A stretch of 64,000 bases of DNA from Vanessa cardui (GCF_905220365.1 NC_061134.1:945001-1009000); one strand, 5' to 3'; numbered from the stretch's first letter, positions 1 to 11,864 are shown. Numbers and translations are program-made. Notes: a model not told the origin generated them from the letters alone.

Positions 1-320
1 AGGTAATGATCTTCTGACGACAGATTGAGGCTATCTCAACTGTCTTCCACTTTCATGGTCATCAGAAGCAGAACACAAGATAACACCTCGTACGACTCAC
101 CACGACCCGAGTTCATTGCCCACAGTCAAGTCCTCGCCTCTACTCCAAGTTAAGATAAAAAAAATTAAAATAATTTTTAAAAGAATATCTGTGTATAAAT
201 AAAATACTAATGTTAGTTTTCTTTAAATGTTATATATTCATTTAAATAAAACTCTATTTTATACTTTTTGTTCTATCTAACATAACTTTGTATCTACATT
301 CGAAGCCGATGGGACCTTTT
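1..320. other. unassigned; first 160 bp GC-richer
   Basis: Bases 1-160 have balanced composition and no long ORF on either strand; a non-coding exon or old repeat is possible. 160-320 is plain AT-rich. Confidence 0.3.
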
Positions 321-611
321 TTTTTATGGTATAGGTTGGCGGACGAGCATATGGGCCACCTGATGGTAAGTGGTCACCATCACCCATAGACAATGACGCT
401 GTGAGAAATATTAACTATTCCTTACATCGTCACTGCGCCACTAACCTTGGGAACTAAGATGTTATGTCCCTTGTGCCTGTAGTTACACTGGCTCACTCAC
501 CCTTCAAACCGGAACACAACAATACTGACTACTGTTATTTGGCGGTAGAATAACTGATGAGTGGGTGGTACCTACCCAGACGGGCTCGCACAAAGCCCTA
601 CCACCAAGTAA
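321..611 (-). mobile_element. SINE-B, near complete
   Basis: Family of ~285 bp. On the plus strand it runs from a T tract (ttttttatggtataggttgg) through gggccacctgatggtaagtgg and ccggaacacaacaatactg to gtgggtggtacctacccaga and taccaccaagta. The T tract is the complement of an A-rich 3' tail, so the element is read on the minus strand. No clear pol III boxes. Confidence 0.88.
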
Positions 612-1931
612 ATTTCACTTAATATAGTTTTGTTAAGTAACTTGTAAAGCCTACTAGAATATAGTTTGATTTGTTTAATCGGAAATATATTTAAGAAATT
701 TTTGTACAGAAAATAAAAAAGTATCATTACGTTAGGCCTCGTATCTTATACAATATCACAAAACAAATATTAAAATTATAAATCGAATCAGTTTAATGGA
801 TTTTTTAATGTAAATAAAGAAAATACACCAATAGATGAGCCATCAACTTTAGTAAGTACCCACCTAGAGGTCTTAAAACAGTTGCACCCCCTCGGGTCTT
901 CTTGCTACAGGCTTACAAAGAACTCAGCCAAAAATAAGTATATTGTTAATTTTATTAAAACCGACGGTAATATACATTTAGTAAAAATAATTGTTTTTTT
1001 TTTTCTATTAGTACAGAAAATATTTTAAACCCTATCCCTTAAATGTACAGAATGAATTAATAGTCTAAAGCTCTGTGTTTTTTCTAATGTAGGTAGTTGT
1101 ACTGATGTTAACTGGTTACCATAGCGTTACTAAGAAATTTAAACCATTTCTATATCCCCATAGCATCATACACTTTAGGAACTAACATTTGATGTCCCTT
1201 ATGTGGACTGGTTCACTCACCCTACAAACCGGAACAAGATAATAATAACTATTGTGGTTCGACGGTAGAATATGTACCTTTTCAGGCAAATTATTTGTTT
1301 CATCTTGACTTGCTTATTTTTATTCACTTATACCAGTGTACATATAATATTTACATACAGATCATAAATACAAATAGGAATAGGATCGGCTATTTCCGAA
1401 ACTCTAAAGATTTCATATTTAGTAACAAAGATTTATTTTCTTTGGCGCGCAATAAAGTATTTTATTATTTATTCATATCATCACTTTCGTCCCTAATATT
1501 AAAGATCTGCTAAATTTCAAGTAACCTCCTTTTCTCTTCTGGCTTTCATATTCTTAATGGCGTTTCGTTTTCAAATCGACTGCATGAAACCATACTTAAT
1601 ATTTTTTCCAGTTTTTTGTACGATAAGTCTTCCCATATATTTAAGAACGTGAATCTTATTTACCATTGAGTAGGTTTTTTTCTTAAGGTGCCTTTTTCCT
1701 TTAGAAGATATTAGTTTACAATCACAGTGATGTAACATCGTACGCATTACCAGCTAACATTTTGTAAATAGTAAACTTAAAGCACCAATAGAGCAACGGT
1801 TTTACGGGCCGCCTAGAGATGTGAACCGTCACAGGATCGATCCTGACCCCTCGAGCTATTGTCGACCCCAAACACAAGTGATAAGCTCAAAAGGAGGGGG
1901 TAAATAGGAATATCAGTAATATGTATTTACT
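612..1931. other. AT-rich intergenic, only a degraded SINE-B
   Basis: Apart from the copy at 1085-1292, nothing recognisable. Confidence 0.5.
1085..1292 (-). mobile_element. SINE-B, degraded
   Basis: Keeps gatgtcccttatgt, gtt/cactcaccct, aaaccggaac and gacggtagaata in the family order. Confidence 0.7.
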
Positions 1932-2208
1932 TGGTGGTAGGGCTTTGTGCAAGCCCGTCTGGGTAGGTACCACCCACTCATCAGTTATTTTACCGCCAAA
2001 TAACAGTACTCAGTATTGTTGTGTTCCGGTTTGAAGGGTGAGTAAGCCAGTGTAACTACAGGACAAAGCATCTTAGTTGCCAAGGTTGGTGGCACATTGA
2101 CGATGTAAGGAATAGTTAATATTACAGCGTCATTGTCTATGGGTGATGGTGACCACTTACCATCAGGTGGCTCATATGCTCGTCCGCCAACCTATACCAT
2201 ATATAAAA
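1932..2208 (+). mobile_element. SINE-B, near complete with A tail
   Basis: Opposite orientation to the copy at 321: ggtggtagggctttgtgc at the start, gccaacctataccat then an A tract at the end. The two copies are inverted and about 1.3 kb apart. Confidence 0.9.
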
Positions 2209-2254
2209 AAAAAGAACGTTGACCAAGGATTATTGTGAGACTACTATTGTAATA

Positions 2255-2528
2255 CAATACATAGCTATAATGATTTCATAGTATAAAACAAAGTAGCTTA
2301 CCTTTGTCCGTCCCTACGTATGGTTAGATCTTTAAAGGGTCAGGGTAAGGTAGGTTTTTTTACGGATGAAGTGATTAAGGAAGGTTTAATATATATATTA
2401 CATGGACAATATACTAAAGAAAAACTGATAATTTTAGATGTTTCTAATGAGATGTTGTAAATAAACAAATTCTGTAGTATATTTAGTATCGGCATTGCAT
2501 ACTTGCGAAGCCGGGGCGATCGCTAGTT
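2255..2528 (+). mobile_element. Helitron-like element, C2 type
   Basis: Ends cgaagccggggcgatcgctag|t, the GC-rich CTAG terminus. The body (catagtataaaacaaagtag, ggacaatatactaaagaaa, ttctaatgagatgttgtaaa) is shared with the copies at 51405 and 51865. Confidence 0.7.
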
Positions 2529-2682
2529 ATATTTATTTTGATGTTAAACCTGTCGGGATAAACGATGAAATAGACACGGAAATATTCGTATCTTATTTCA
2601 AATAATGCCTTCATCCCATTTGCAGTTGAAACACTTGGATTTTCTAGTAATAGTAGGAAAACCTTTAGTAGAAGTATCACTT

Positions 2683-2775
2683 TATTGCCTCCACTGTTAC
2701 GAGAGGGCTGATTCTTTGCTCAGAGGATGAGATAAGCAATTCAACGGTGAAATTCTGTTAGCATTCTTGTATCCA
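2683..2775. repeat. Repeat H, copy 1
   Basis: ttgcctccactgttacgag, agggctgattctttgctcag, gttagcattctt; related to 52452-52555. Possibly a fragment of a larger element. Confidence 0.5.
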
Positions 2776-3514
2776 CGCGGACCTGTTTAGTACAGTAACT
2801 AGTTTAATCTTTTATTTGTTTTGAATTAAGGCCTTGTATGTCATACTATGTAAATACTTCTTTTAGCTAATGATCCACCTGACCGACTTACCTAATTACA
2901 TTTTAATTTCCTGACGCAGGTTTTGAACCTAGGAACTCCGTATCTCCAGAGTTTAAGTTACCACCAGCATGGAATTTAAAATATGCAATCATTTTGATTT
3001 TCGTCTTAAAACCAAAATTAATTTACAAATGTATTTATGGTATGTTACTACATACTCGTAAATATATAAAACACTATGAAATTACTACACAAATATATAA
3101 ATATACGTACATGTGTGCTGTATATCCAATTAAATGGAATAAATTTTACAAAAACAAAAATTCACTAAACATAATTAATAGACAACAAAATCGAATTAGT
3201 CCCTGCTTCTCACGTATTTGTTCGGGCGACCGCGGTCCCTCCCTGCCTCCCTAGAGGTCCGGAGGTCCATCGAAAAAACCCTTTAAAGTGAAAAGTTAGA
3301 CCACTCCCCTGTATCTCCTATTTACATAATCACGGATGTAAAGTTGCCCTCGGAAACGGATTAATTTCGCTGAATAAAATTCTAAAACTTTTTTTGTTAA
3401 CTGAGGGCCCATAATAGCGATCTGAATCTGTATTGACGGCATCAACTTAACAAAAGGTATTCTAGATGTACAATTTTCAACTACAAATATCAACAGAATT
3501 TAAAAACGCAACTG
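2776..3514. other. intergenic, nothing recognised
   Basis: 3200-3270 is GC-richer (gggcgaccgcggtccctcc) without an ORF of note. Confidence 0.4.
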
Positions 3515-3555
3515 TTCTATTCATTGTAGTGTATTCTACACTACAATGAATAGAA
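3515..3555. repeat. Perfect 19-bp inverted repeat, 3-nt loop
   Basis: Left arm TTCTATTCATTGTAGTGTA (3515-3533), loop ttc, right arm its exact complement (3537-3555). Not part of any repeat family seen here. Confidence 0.95.
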
Positions 3556-3667
3556 TGGGCAGCATTTCCGTGTTGAATCGCAATTCTGATAAACTTGAAG
3601 AAAAATGACCATTGACAATTATATAAATTGTATTATTAGCAGCATCTATATAAGGTATATAAGTAAA

Positions 3668-4158
3668 CTAGTTGTCACCGGCGGCTTCGCTCGTGTTTTA
3701 GAGGTTTGATTGTCACGTGTTAGACAAATATGTCCTATGTCCGTCCTTGAGTCGAGATGGCCCAGTGGTTAGAACATGCGCATCTTAACCGATGATTGAG
3801 GGTTCAAATCCAGGCAAGCACCGCTGATTCATGTGCTTAATTTGTTTGTCTTTATAATTCATCTCGTGCTTAGCGGTGAAGGAAAACATCGCGACAAATT
3901 TCATAGAAATTCTGCCACATGTGTGTTCCACCAACCCGCATTGGAACAGCGTGGTGGAATATGTTCCAAGCCTTCTCCTCAAAGGGAGAGGAGGCCATTA
4001 GCCCAGCAGTGGGAATTTACAGGCTGTTGTTGTTGTTGTATGTCCATCCTTGAAAATCAAGTTTGCTTCATACCTAATTTCATCAAATTCGTTTCATTGA
4101 TTCGGCCTGAAAGAGCAACAGACATACAGTTACTATTACATTTATAATATTAATATAG
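3668..4158 (-). mobile_element. Helitron-like element C, interrupted by SINE-A
   Basis: The left edge reads actag then ggcggcttcgctcg, which on the minus strand is a GC-rich end terminating in CTAG. The body has the stretch tgcttcatacctaatttcatc and ends near tttataatatta. SINE-A (3751-4039) lies inside it. The CTAG end and missing inverted repeats suggest a non-autonomous Helitron-type element; the family is assigned by style only. Confidence 0.65.
3751..4039 (+). mobile_element. SINE-A, full length, TTG-type tail
   Basis: A box tggcccagtgg and B box ggttcaaatcc stand at tRNA-like spacing, followed by the common body and 3' end cagcagtgggaatttacagg plus (TTG)n. It is flanked by a 14-bp target duplication with one mismatch (3737-3750 and 4040-4053), confirming insertion into the Helitron-like copy. 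Confidence 0.93.
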
Positions 4159-4625
4159 ATTGATTGTCGATAGCTTCTATGAAAATCAATTATCTATATA
4201 TTATAAGCCTTATTATAAAGTTGTAGAGAAATATCCGTTCGTGGAATGACTTTTGTGAAATTTAATTTTACCATTGTTATCAATGACAAAGGCTTTTTTT
4301 TTATATTATCTGTTTGTCTCTGCGGACGCCTCACGCACATATGAGTTTCAAATAAAAATTGAACTGGTTGGTTTGAAAGTACTTTTTGTTCAGGTATATT
4401 TAGTGCTTTTTTATTACAGGAAAGCAAATGAACGAATGTATTTTAGGCTACACGCATGTATTCTTTCACTAAATTTTCCACTGACATTAGTTATTTAAAC
4501 ATAGACATTTATTTTTCACTGTAGACAGACGAGTCCTTATAAAAATATATATTGCGTTCAATAATAGTACTTATAGTAGAGTCTCGTCGTAGTAGTACCT
4601 ATAGTACAGCCTGGGCCGAGTTTAA

Positions 4626-4822
4626 GTATAGTCGAGGTAAGAAAAGGTTCCTTAAGATCTATTATCATGTGCCCAGTATGAGCGATAATCTGCTTTACCG
4701 TTCGAGAATGACATATTGCGTCGCAATGATTTGATGTTTAGATTCAAAAGGTACTAAGAGTTTAAAAGTCGATACAGGAATAAATTTGAAAACTGACGAA
4801 GTTTTTCTTACTCCGACTGTAC
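4626..4822 (-). mobile_element. MITE-E, complete
   Basis: 197 bp. Left end gtatagtcgaggtaagaaaag and right end tttttcttactccgactgtac are inverted repeats (~20 bp, few mismatches). The TIR and small size suggest a non-autonomous DNA transposon; TA-rich ends would fit Tc1/mariner (inference). Confidence 0.8.
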
Positions 4823-4984
4823 TAGTTTAATGTATACCACATAGATAATATATTTCATTTTCCATCTCGATGTTCGAAAATCCAAAACAATGCGATTTAT
4901 AAGGAATTTGCTGCCTCGTACCACCACTCCGTGTAACCAGTGGCATACGCCATCGGTTTTCTAAATCAATAAACTTTTGGGCCT

Positions 4985-5105
4985 TCTTGAAAAGAGTGTC
5001 CACATTTCTTAAAGGCCGGTAATGCACCAGCAAGTCTACTGTGGTTGTATTCCCTTTCCATGAGGTGAGTCCAGTTCATTTGCCACCCAAATCCTAAAAA
5101 AAACA
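4985..5105 (+). repeat. Probable LINE 3'-end fragment (lepidopteran type)
   Basis: cttaaaggccggtaatgcacc, ccctttccatgaggtgag, catttgccacccaaatcc, then an A tract. I recognise the general form (ggccggcaacgcac … gtttgccccc) as a common lepidopteran repeat end; from memory, not compared. Confidence 0.5.
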
Positions 5106-5379
5106 TTAAAAATTTACTTAAAACATTTACAAACAACTGATTAACGTATTGTTAAACTGGTGCAGAATTAAAGTTCGTACAGGAATTCCTTGTTACAAAT
5201 AAAACGTGTGAGCACTAAGCGAGGATTATTCAAAATTCCTCTCCTCAGGGAGTTAAATGGAGGATGAATGTATGGATATTTGTTATGTCTAACAAATATG
5301 GCAATTGATTTATAAACTTATGTTCATAAGTAAAAGCGCAATGGTACATGAATATTAATCACTACATATTATAAAACAA

Positions 5380-5605
5380 TCTTCGGCCTCGTCTGTCCGT
5401 CTGTCTGTCTGTATTTTAGCGATAAACTCCAAAACTACTGAACGAATATTCATGCGGTTTTCGCTAATAAACAATCGGATTCATAGGAAAGTTTAGGTAT
5501 ATATATTTATTAAGGTATTTTGTGTAAATAGAACGACAGTTTTTACACATGTCGGAAAAAGCAACAAAAAAATATATAAATAACCAACTTATATCCACCC
5601 TTGTG
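5380..5605 (-). mobile_element. Helitron-like fragment
   Basis: cttcggcctcgtctgtccg, a short GTCT tract, aactccaaaactactgaacg resemble the usual body of these elements; ends are unclear. Confidence 0.45.
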
Positions 5606-5784
5606 GGTTGCTAGTTAAATATAAATAAAAAAAAAATTTCCAGTTTTTCCCTTGAGTGTCTGTGTGTAACATATATATTAAATCATTCGCAAATAGCTAA
5701 AGTCGAATACTCCATAGTAACCTTTAGGCATTTTTTCAGAGCTGCCAATATATTAGTACTTAGAAATATGGTCTATTTACAAAG

Positions 5785-5905
5785 TCAATGCGTCGACCTT
5801 CGGAACCTAAATGAAGTATCCCTTGTGTCTGTAATTAAACCGGCTCACCCCGGCCCTTCAAACAGAAACACAGAAATACTCAATATTGCTGATTAACGCC
5901 CTTTA
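5785..5905 (-). mobile_element. SINE-B, degraded fragment
   Basis: Retains ggaacctaaatgaagtatccc, aaccggctcacc and cttcaaac. Confidence 0.55.
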
Positions 5906-5935
5906 CTAGTGAAAAGGTAGGTTTAAACGAGCACA

Positions 5936-5966
5936 TCAAATCAAATTATACTTTATTCAATACTCT
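5936..5966 (-). mobile_element. D family, terminal 30 bp
   Basis: atcaaatcaaattatacttt then attcaatac: only the tail and poly(A)-signal region remain. Confidence 0.5.
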
Positions 5967-7349
5967 TGACAATTAGTGAAATGATTTTAATGTTAATAAT
6001 TACATACTATAATTGAAAACTATGGGCAGATGGAGCGCTCCGAACATTAAAGTGAAGAAAGAAAAGCGAATACATTGCCAGTAATGTGTTTAGGAATTAG
6101 TAATTTGTGAATACATTGTTTCGTACAACCCGGAATTTACATTTGCTTTTTTATTTGTATTCGCTGTAGTAGGTGTTACAGTATAATGTTCCTTTGTAAT
6201 CTGAGACAAATCATCTCAATCTGTATACATAGAGAAGAAACAGAAATAAATGCAGCAATTACTTGTCATACTAATAATATACAATTTAATATAAAATATT
6301 AATAATATACAATTTTAAAAAGATTTGAGAAAAACACTTTCACCTTTCGAATTGCTTTTTTTACTTATATATTGTAGGGATAATACTATAACTCATCAAA
6401 TTAAAAAAAAAAAAACAAGAGAATGGCACTGGCACATCCGCTAAGAATAGAGTTTAATTTTACGAAAGTCTAAGGGGATAGATGGGGGGTATGGAGGGTA
6501 AAACGGAAATTGGAAGTTTGTGTTTTATAAATTTTGCGCGGGTAAAGCCGCAGGTTCTGCTAGTACTTAATAACGTTAAAATAATTAGCAAACCAGTGTA
6601 ACTAGAGCTGCAAGGAAGGTCATTTCTTAATTGTGGAAACGTTAATAGTGCATTGACGATATTGGAATTGCGTAATATTTTAACTCAAAAATCAGAAATC
6701 TAAATGACCCACCCAATTTTTAGTAAAAAAAAGCACTATTACATCATAATTTTCCCGTTTTTCCGTCACTCCGTAAAGGTGTACAATAAAATCGACAACG
6801 AGATACAAAACGTTACACAAATATACAAAACTAAATCCCTTATATTCGTGTAATAAATCTCATTTTGACGTGAGTAACTCACAAGCGTTCCACTAACATA
6901 CGCAGGATCCTGAAAAATAACATTATTGGCGTTTGTAACGACGCCTCAGGGCGACATCGACCTCAGCGTATTGGTACATATTACCCTTGGGCCATGTCAT
7001 GGCAGGTAGCGACTGGATACGGTTTGAATAAAAAATAAAATATTCCAAAATAAAGAAAACCTTTTTACAAAGAAATATTCAAAATTTCGTGTCTATATAT
7101 AGCTTTGAAGGGGAAATTTCGTGCCTATGCTATTGAGCTTTATGTGGAGCCGAACCTACCTGATATCTTTAGAACTGCATCAACATGGCAAATATTAACT
7201 CCATAAGAATAAGAAGACGTTTTTTTAATGATCTTGTTAACAGTTTTCTATGAAATATAAAATGGTATGCACGATAAGAGAAATTATTCATGTAGGTATA
7301 TATATTTTTAAGATTAGGATTCCTAAATTAACCTTCTTAAACCCTAAAC
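5967..7349. other. intergenic; one Helitron-like remnant
   Basis: Unique AT-rich sequence except 6420-6566. Confidence 0.4.
6420..6566 (+). mobile_element. Helitron-like 3' fragment
   Basis: Ends gcgcgggtaaagccgcaggttctgctagt, close to the family terminus; the body is decayed. Confidence 0.45.
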
Positions 7350-7392
7350 TTTGAGAGGCCACCTAGGTAGAAAACCTAGGTGGCCTCTCAAA
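7350..7392. repeat. Perfect 19-bp inverted repeat, 5-nt loop
   Basis: Left arm TTTGAGAGGCCACCTAGGT (7350-7368), loop agaaa, right arm its exact complement (7374-7392). GC-rich relative to its surroundings and directly next to a diverged SINE-B. Confidence 0.95.
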
Positions 7393-7655
7393 AGGGCTAC
7401 CTCACGGTAAACGGTCAGCATTGCCACATTTTTAGTTGGTATTGGTACTGTAAGAAATATTAAACATTCCTCATAGTACCAATGCTGCACCATGCGTATG
7501 TAACCAAGATATTATGTTCCTTGTGCCTGTTCTTACACAGGCTAACTCAACCTTAAAACCAGACTAATAGCACCAAGTGTGGCTCTTTGGCGGTAGAATA
7601 TCTGATTAGTTTGATGCCCAGGCAAACTTACCAAGATTGAAGTTTGTATATCAGA
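7393..7655 (-). mobile_element. SINE-B, diverged
   Basis: Starts next to a perfect hairpin (7350-7392). Keeps taagaaatattaaacattcc, accaagatattatgttcc, tggcggtagaatatctg. Confidence 0.75.
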
Positions 7656-7812
7656 CCAGTTATTATTATTTCCGACTCATATTTTTACAGTTTTTGTGTT
7701 TATTATAAATTGACCATTACAAAAACCTTTTCAAAAAGCTTTGATTTCAATTGACGTGGTTTTCACGTTAATTTTCTTTACCTTAATAATTTTGTCATTA
7801 TTAATTTTTTCT

Positions 7813-8032
7813 TTTTTTATGGTATAGGTTGGCGAATGAGCATATGGGCAACGGTGAGTGGTCACAATCACCCATAGAAAACGACGCTGTAAGAAATATT
7901 AACTATTTCTTACATCGTCAATGTGCCACCAACTTTGGGAACTAAGATGTTATGTCCCTTGGGCCTGTAGTTACACTGGCTCACTCACCCTTCAAACCGG
8001 AACACCACAATACTGAGTACCTACTGTTTGGT
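7813..8032 (-). mobile_element. SINE-B, truncated
   Basis: Good match from the T tract (tttttttatggtataggttgg) to aacaccacaatactgagtac, then the element is cut short. Confidence 0.88.
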
Positions 8033-8194
8033 GTATTGTTAATTTGTGATAATAATTAACTTACAGTTCAGAATTATTATTTATTTGTTTTATTATTAAA
8101 GAGTGATTCTTTCTGATACAATTGTTTTCACAATTAAACAATAAACGTAAATGGTTTTTATTTCCAATTTGTAAATGGAATCGATCTAGATCTA

Positions 8195-8348
8195 TATTTT
8201 TATATTATATTATAAATGTGAAAGAAACTCTGTCTGTTTGTCTATCTGTCGCTCTTTCACGACCAAACAAATGTACCGAATTTTATGATATTTGGTATGA
8301 AGCAAACATGAACTCCAAAAAGAACGTAGGCTACCTTTTTCATATCTA
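8195..8348 (+). mobile_element. Helitron-like element C, fragment
   Basis: Complement of the body seen at 3668 and 60157: ataaatgtgaaagaaactc, gtcgctctttcacgacc, tggtatgaagcaaacatg, acgtaggctac. The CTAG end is missing. Confidence 0.6.
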
Positions 8349-8829
8349 ATTCTTCCTATCTTTTTTTTAATCTATGTACAAAGCACCCAATCCATCCAAA
8401 TTTGAAAAATAAAAGAACTAAATAAAAAAAAACAACCGCTCTGCGCTTATATTTGTAAAATAATCCCATTCAACCCTACCCTATCTAAAATCGTTTTAGA
8501 AATAAAACGCGCACAGAGAGCCCCTGCAGGAATTACAGAGGGCTCAGGCAACTAATAAATTGGGAAATAATACGCCGACCGACCGGACATACGTTATTTT
8601 AATGTTAAGGTTTCTGTATAGATGACGTTGTTATCCTGTTAAATGATATTAACACTAAGTATAATCATAATATAGTCTAAATTCAAACGATTCAAATATC
8701 GCAAGTTAATTGATGTTTAATTTTTTTATTAAGCTATCAAAAGTGCTATTTCTCTTAAGTCTAAGATTTCGTTTTGTGTCTCACTCGTGAGATGTGAAAT
8801 TTTCTTAACGTTATTGAAAACGCTTGATA

Positions 8830-9190
8830 CGTACAATCAGAGTAAAAACCTTCGTCAGTTTTCTAATTCATTCCCTTATCGAGAGTTTGCTTAGTACCTT
8901 TTGAAACTAAAGCACTAAACTGATAACTACATATGAAATTAAACTTACATAGTTATGATAACTTGGTTCAAAATAGTGTAACATCTTTGGACTACGTCTT
9001 GTTTTATATCAACATGAAATCATTTTAATAGCGTAATTAGTCATTACAATTTTAAATTAGATATGGTATCTTCTACTGAATTGTCAAAATAGTCTGTTAG
9101 TGTCATATATTCACGATGGGTAAAGCAGATCGCTCATACTGAGGACACGACAATAGATCTTAAAGTGACGAACCTTTTCTTACCCTGGTT
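8830..9190 (+). mobile_element. MITE-E, enlarged copy
   Basis: Left end gtacaatcagagtaaaaacc and right end gacgaaccttttcttaccctgg. About 200 bp of unrelated AT-rich sequence lies between aagtacc-like and gatgggtaaagcag motifs that are adjacent in other copies. Confidence 0.7.
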
Positions 9191-11864
9191 AAAACCCATA
9201 AATTAAAAACTATTATAGTTAATGATACTTATTTATTTACACCTTCTGGAATGGTGATGGCAGTGTGATGTTGGTCTTCCCATGAAAATTCTCCAGAAAC
9301 AAATAACTGCCTTTTCGTGTCATGTAACTAACCTTATCTTAAATTATAATTTTTAATACATTCAAATATAGCTCAGTGTTGAGTTGAAAATTATCATTAA
9401 CTATTAATATTAATCTTAGTATAATATATTGTTCCCATCTACACATTTGAAACGTAATTCTTGTACCTATATAACATATAATTAAAGCCTTTACGTTCTG
9501 AAATACACGAGTTAACGCTACATCTTTATTTCTGATTGTTAAATTATTTACGACCCTAACGATTGCTTGTTTTTATAAAAAATCTGCCTTAAAAAGGGGT
9601 CAGATTAGTTTACGTTAATACATCACAAAAACAGACAACACGAGATATTTCTTATAATTATTTATTTAATTAAAATTAATTATTTTTACGACAATCATAT
9701 TATTGTGAAAAGCATGTCTGCAAATCACAGAAGGTGGGAAGTAAACATAAAAAAATATTTTTCTTATTTTTATATCTTTATGACGCATTTTTAATTTCAT
9801 CAAGTTTTAAATCACAACGAATTTAAAGAAATTTCACTTCAAAAGACATTTTCTGTACTGCAATTACCGTAAAAAATCAAAAGTTGAGACTCGAAAAATT
9901 ATATTATATGATTAATATTTAATTAGGTAAATCTATTTTAAATGTATCTGTCAAATATTTAAATAACTATTAACAATATCATTACAATCCCAATAATATG
10001 TAACTAATTAAAAATAAAATAGTAATTAATGTTTAAACGTAGTAAGTAACCGTTAGTTAATACAGTTTACATACGTAAAACCAAGAAACAAACTTATATA
10101 ATCAAGTAACACTAAAACAGCAAGCAGTATTAATTAAAATAATCGTTAACCAGGATAAAACACGTTCGGCAAAATCTCACTGAAGCAAAACAGGACCTAA
10201 TTAACGCTAAAGTCTAATTACAAAAATTAAATCTGTACGAAAAATAATCGAGAAAGGAGGTTCTAATGTTCTGCAGTTCGCGAGAGGTTTTAATGCGTGC
10301 CTTCGGACATATTTAAAACGTTAACTTTCCCGTGCTCACATTTCGGTAGTTAGAAGGGCAAAGAGAGAAAAACGCTCTCCCCGTGAGTGGGGTAAAAAAT
10401 GCGTAGTTTTAGCTAATCTGCATGAGCCGGGGGGATGTTTAAACTGGGACGAGGGGGTTTAGGCTTTTTAGCGAGGCACAAAATGAGGAGGGTGTAGAAT
10501 CGGATGTATTATGCGTGGAATCTATTTATGTATTACTCGTTACGTGACCAGGTTTCGCGTAATGAAACGGGACTCGTTTGCTAATGCGAGTGTTACGTTA
10601 TTCCGTTAATGTGCTTCTTAAATTTATGTATTGATAAAATTATATTACGACGCTTATGATATTTGTTATGTTTAACTTGTGAATTATAAATGTATTGCGA
10701 ATTGTTATGGACGCTTTGTTTTATGAGATTTTAACTGAATTAAGCTACTCTTCTGGATGAATTATCCTTAATGTAATAATTAATTCTAAAATATATAAAG
10801 CAGTAACCTCATTGGTAAAACATTTACCTTAACAAACATATATAGTAAATAATTTAAAATTAATTCATGATATAAAAACAACTAGGTATAATTATAACGT
10901 AAAAAATTCTAGTAATGTTAAATCGCCATCTAAATCTTATCTGTAATCACTTCTCCTAATGAATAATGCTTTTCCTTTCTTACATATTCTAACAAATTTC
11001 AGAACAATGTATTCACACTGTCAATGCATTTAATTTATCTTTGTATTATTTTGTTTGTAAGTATGTTTCTTCTTCTTCGGATAGCGATTTCGTAAATTCA
11101 GGCATTTCAATTTAAGCATTACATTATAAATTTCTTGTCATCGCACGCAAAATAGATATATTTGTATCAATACTAGAATCGTTCTTCCTCGGACCGTCCC
11201 GCCCTGCAGCGTGGTCGCTCTACTCCCGTTAATATTGGTTGCTATAGCGACGAGGCGATTACTGCATCTACTCGATTTTTCGTCGCTTTTTCCGTTGTAA
11301 TCAAATGAGGTGCGACGTGTGTGTGGGGGTGCTCGGAGGGCCAGGGGGTAGGGGGTCCAGGGGGTGACACGCGTGTACTCAATTATCCGCAGTGAATCAA
11401 TAGCGAGATGAGGGTAGTTGACGACGCCTTTATGTTTATTTGGATGGTAATTTTGGAGTTGGAAAAATTTAAAACTCCATTGTTCGAGCGGTGCGTGGTT
11501 GTCCTGTCCTCAGCCCGGGATCAATGTACCGAAATTTCCATCGACATTTATTTATTGGATATAATTAGTTACTTCATTATATTGAAAATAAATATTCTGT
11601 AACACATTCATTAAAAAAAAATAAAGCACCTTTTTACAAAACATATTACATTAGCATGTATTAAATTAAGTACATCTTGCAACTTCACTTGCAGAGCATA
11701 CAATTAGATTTGTTTTCTCCTTGAACAGTTAAGGATATTAGGTCCAATCAATCAAGAAACCAGAGAGATCATACACAGATACACAGGCCTCAAATACTAT
11801 ATAGTAATTGCTAATATTAAATGTAAAAGAATATCATCCTTACTTAAAATTTAGATTTGCTTTA
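9191..11864. other. repeat-poor block with two GC-richer islands
   Basis: 2.7 kb without recognised repeats. 10230-10620 and 11170-11420 are GC-richer than their surroundings and have no coding frame, so they are candidates for conserved regulatory DNA. Confidence 0.4.
11325..11364 (+). promoter_or_regulatory. G-quadruplex-type run
   Basis: Five G runs (5, 3, 5, 5 and 5 G) separated by 2-8 nt in otherwise AT-rich DNA. About 75 bp upstream, 11238-11251 (GTTGCTATAGCGAC) is one base from the symmetric RFX X-box pattern. Confidence 0.6.

Noticed and set aside
321..2208. Inverted SINE-B pair as a long hairpin or composite transposon
   Set aside because: Both copies have their own ends and A-type tails; random opposite insertions explain the arrangement.
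3515..3555. Hairpins at 3515 and 7350 as microRNA precursors
   Set aside because: Stems are only 19 bp with 3-5 nt loops, too short for a normal pre-miRNA.
3753..3825. tRNA-like sequences with A and B boxes
   Set aside because: They are heads of SINE-A copies (same body and tail follow each time) and lack a complete tRNA cloverleaf.
3833..4147. 104-codon ORF over SINE-A and similar ORFs at 15167, 26697, 40648, 50198, 50215 and 59462
   Set aside because: Repeated residues such as VEHTCGRISMK come from the SINE sequence itself.
5391..5411. GTCT repeats as a regulatory array
   Set aside because: Part of the usual 'gacagacagacag' stretch of Helitron-like copies.
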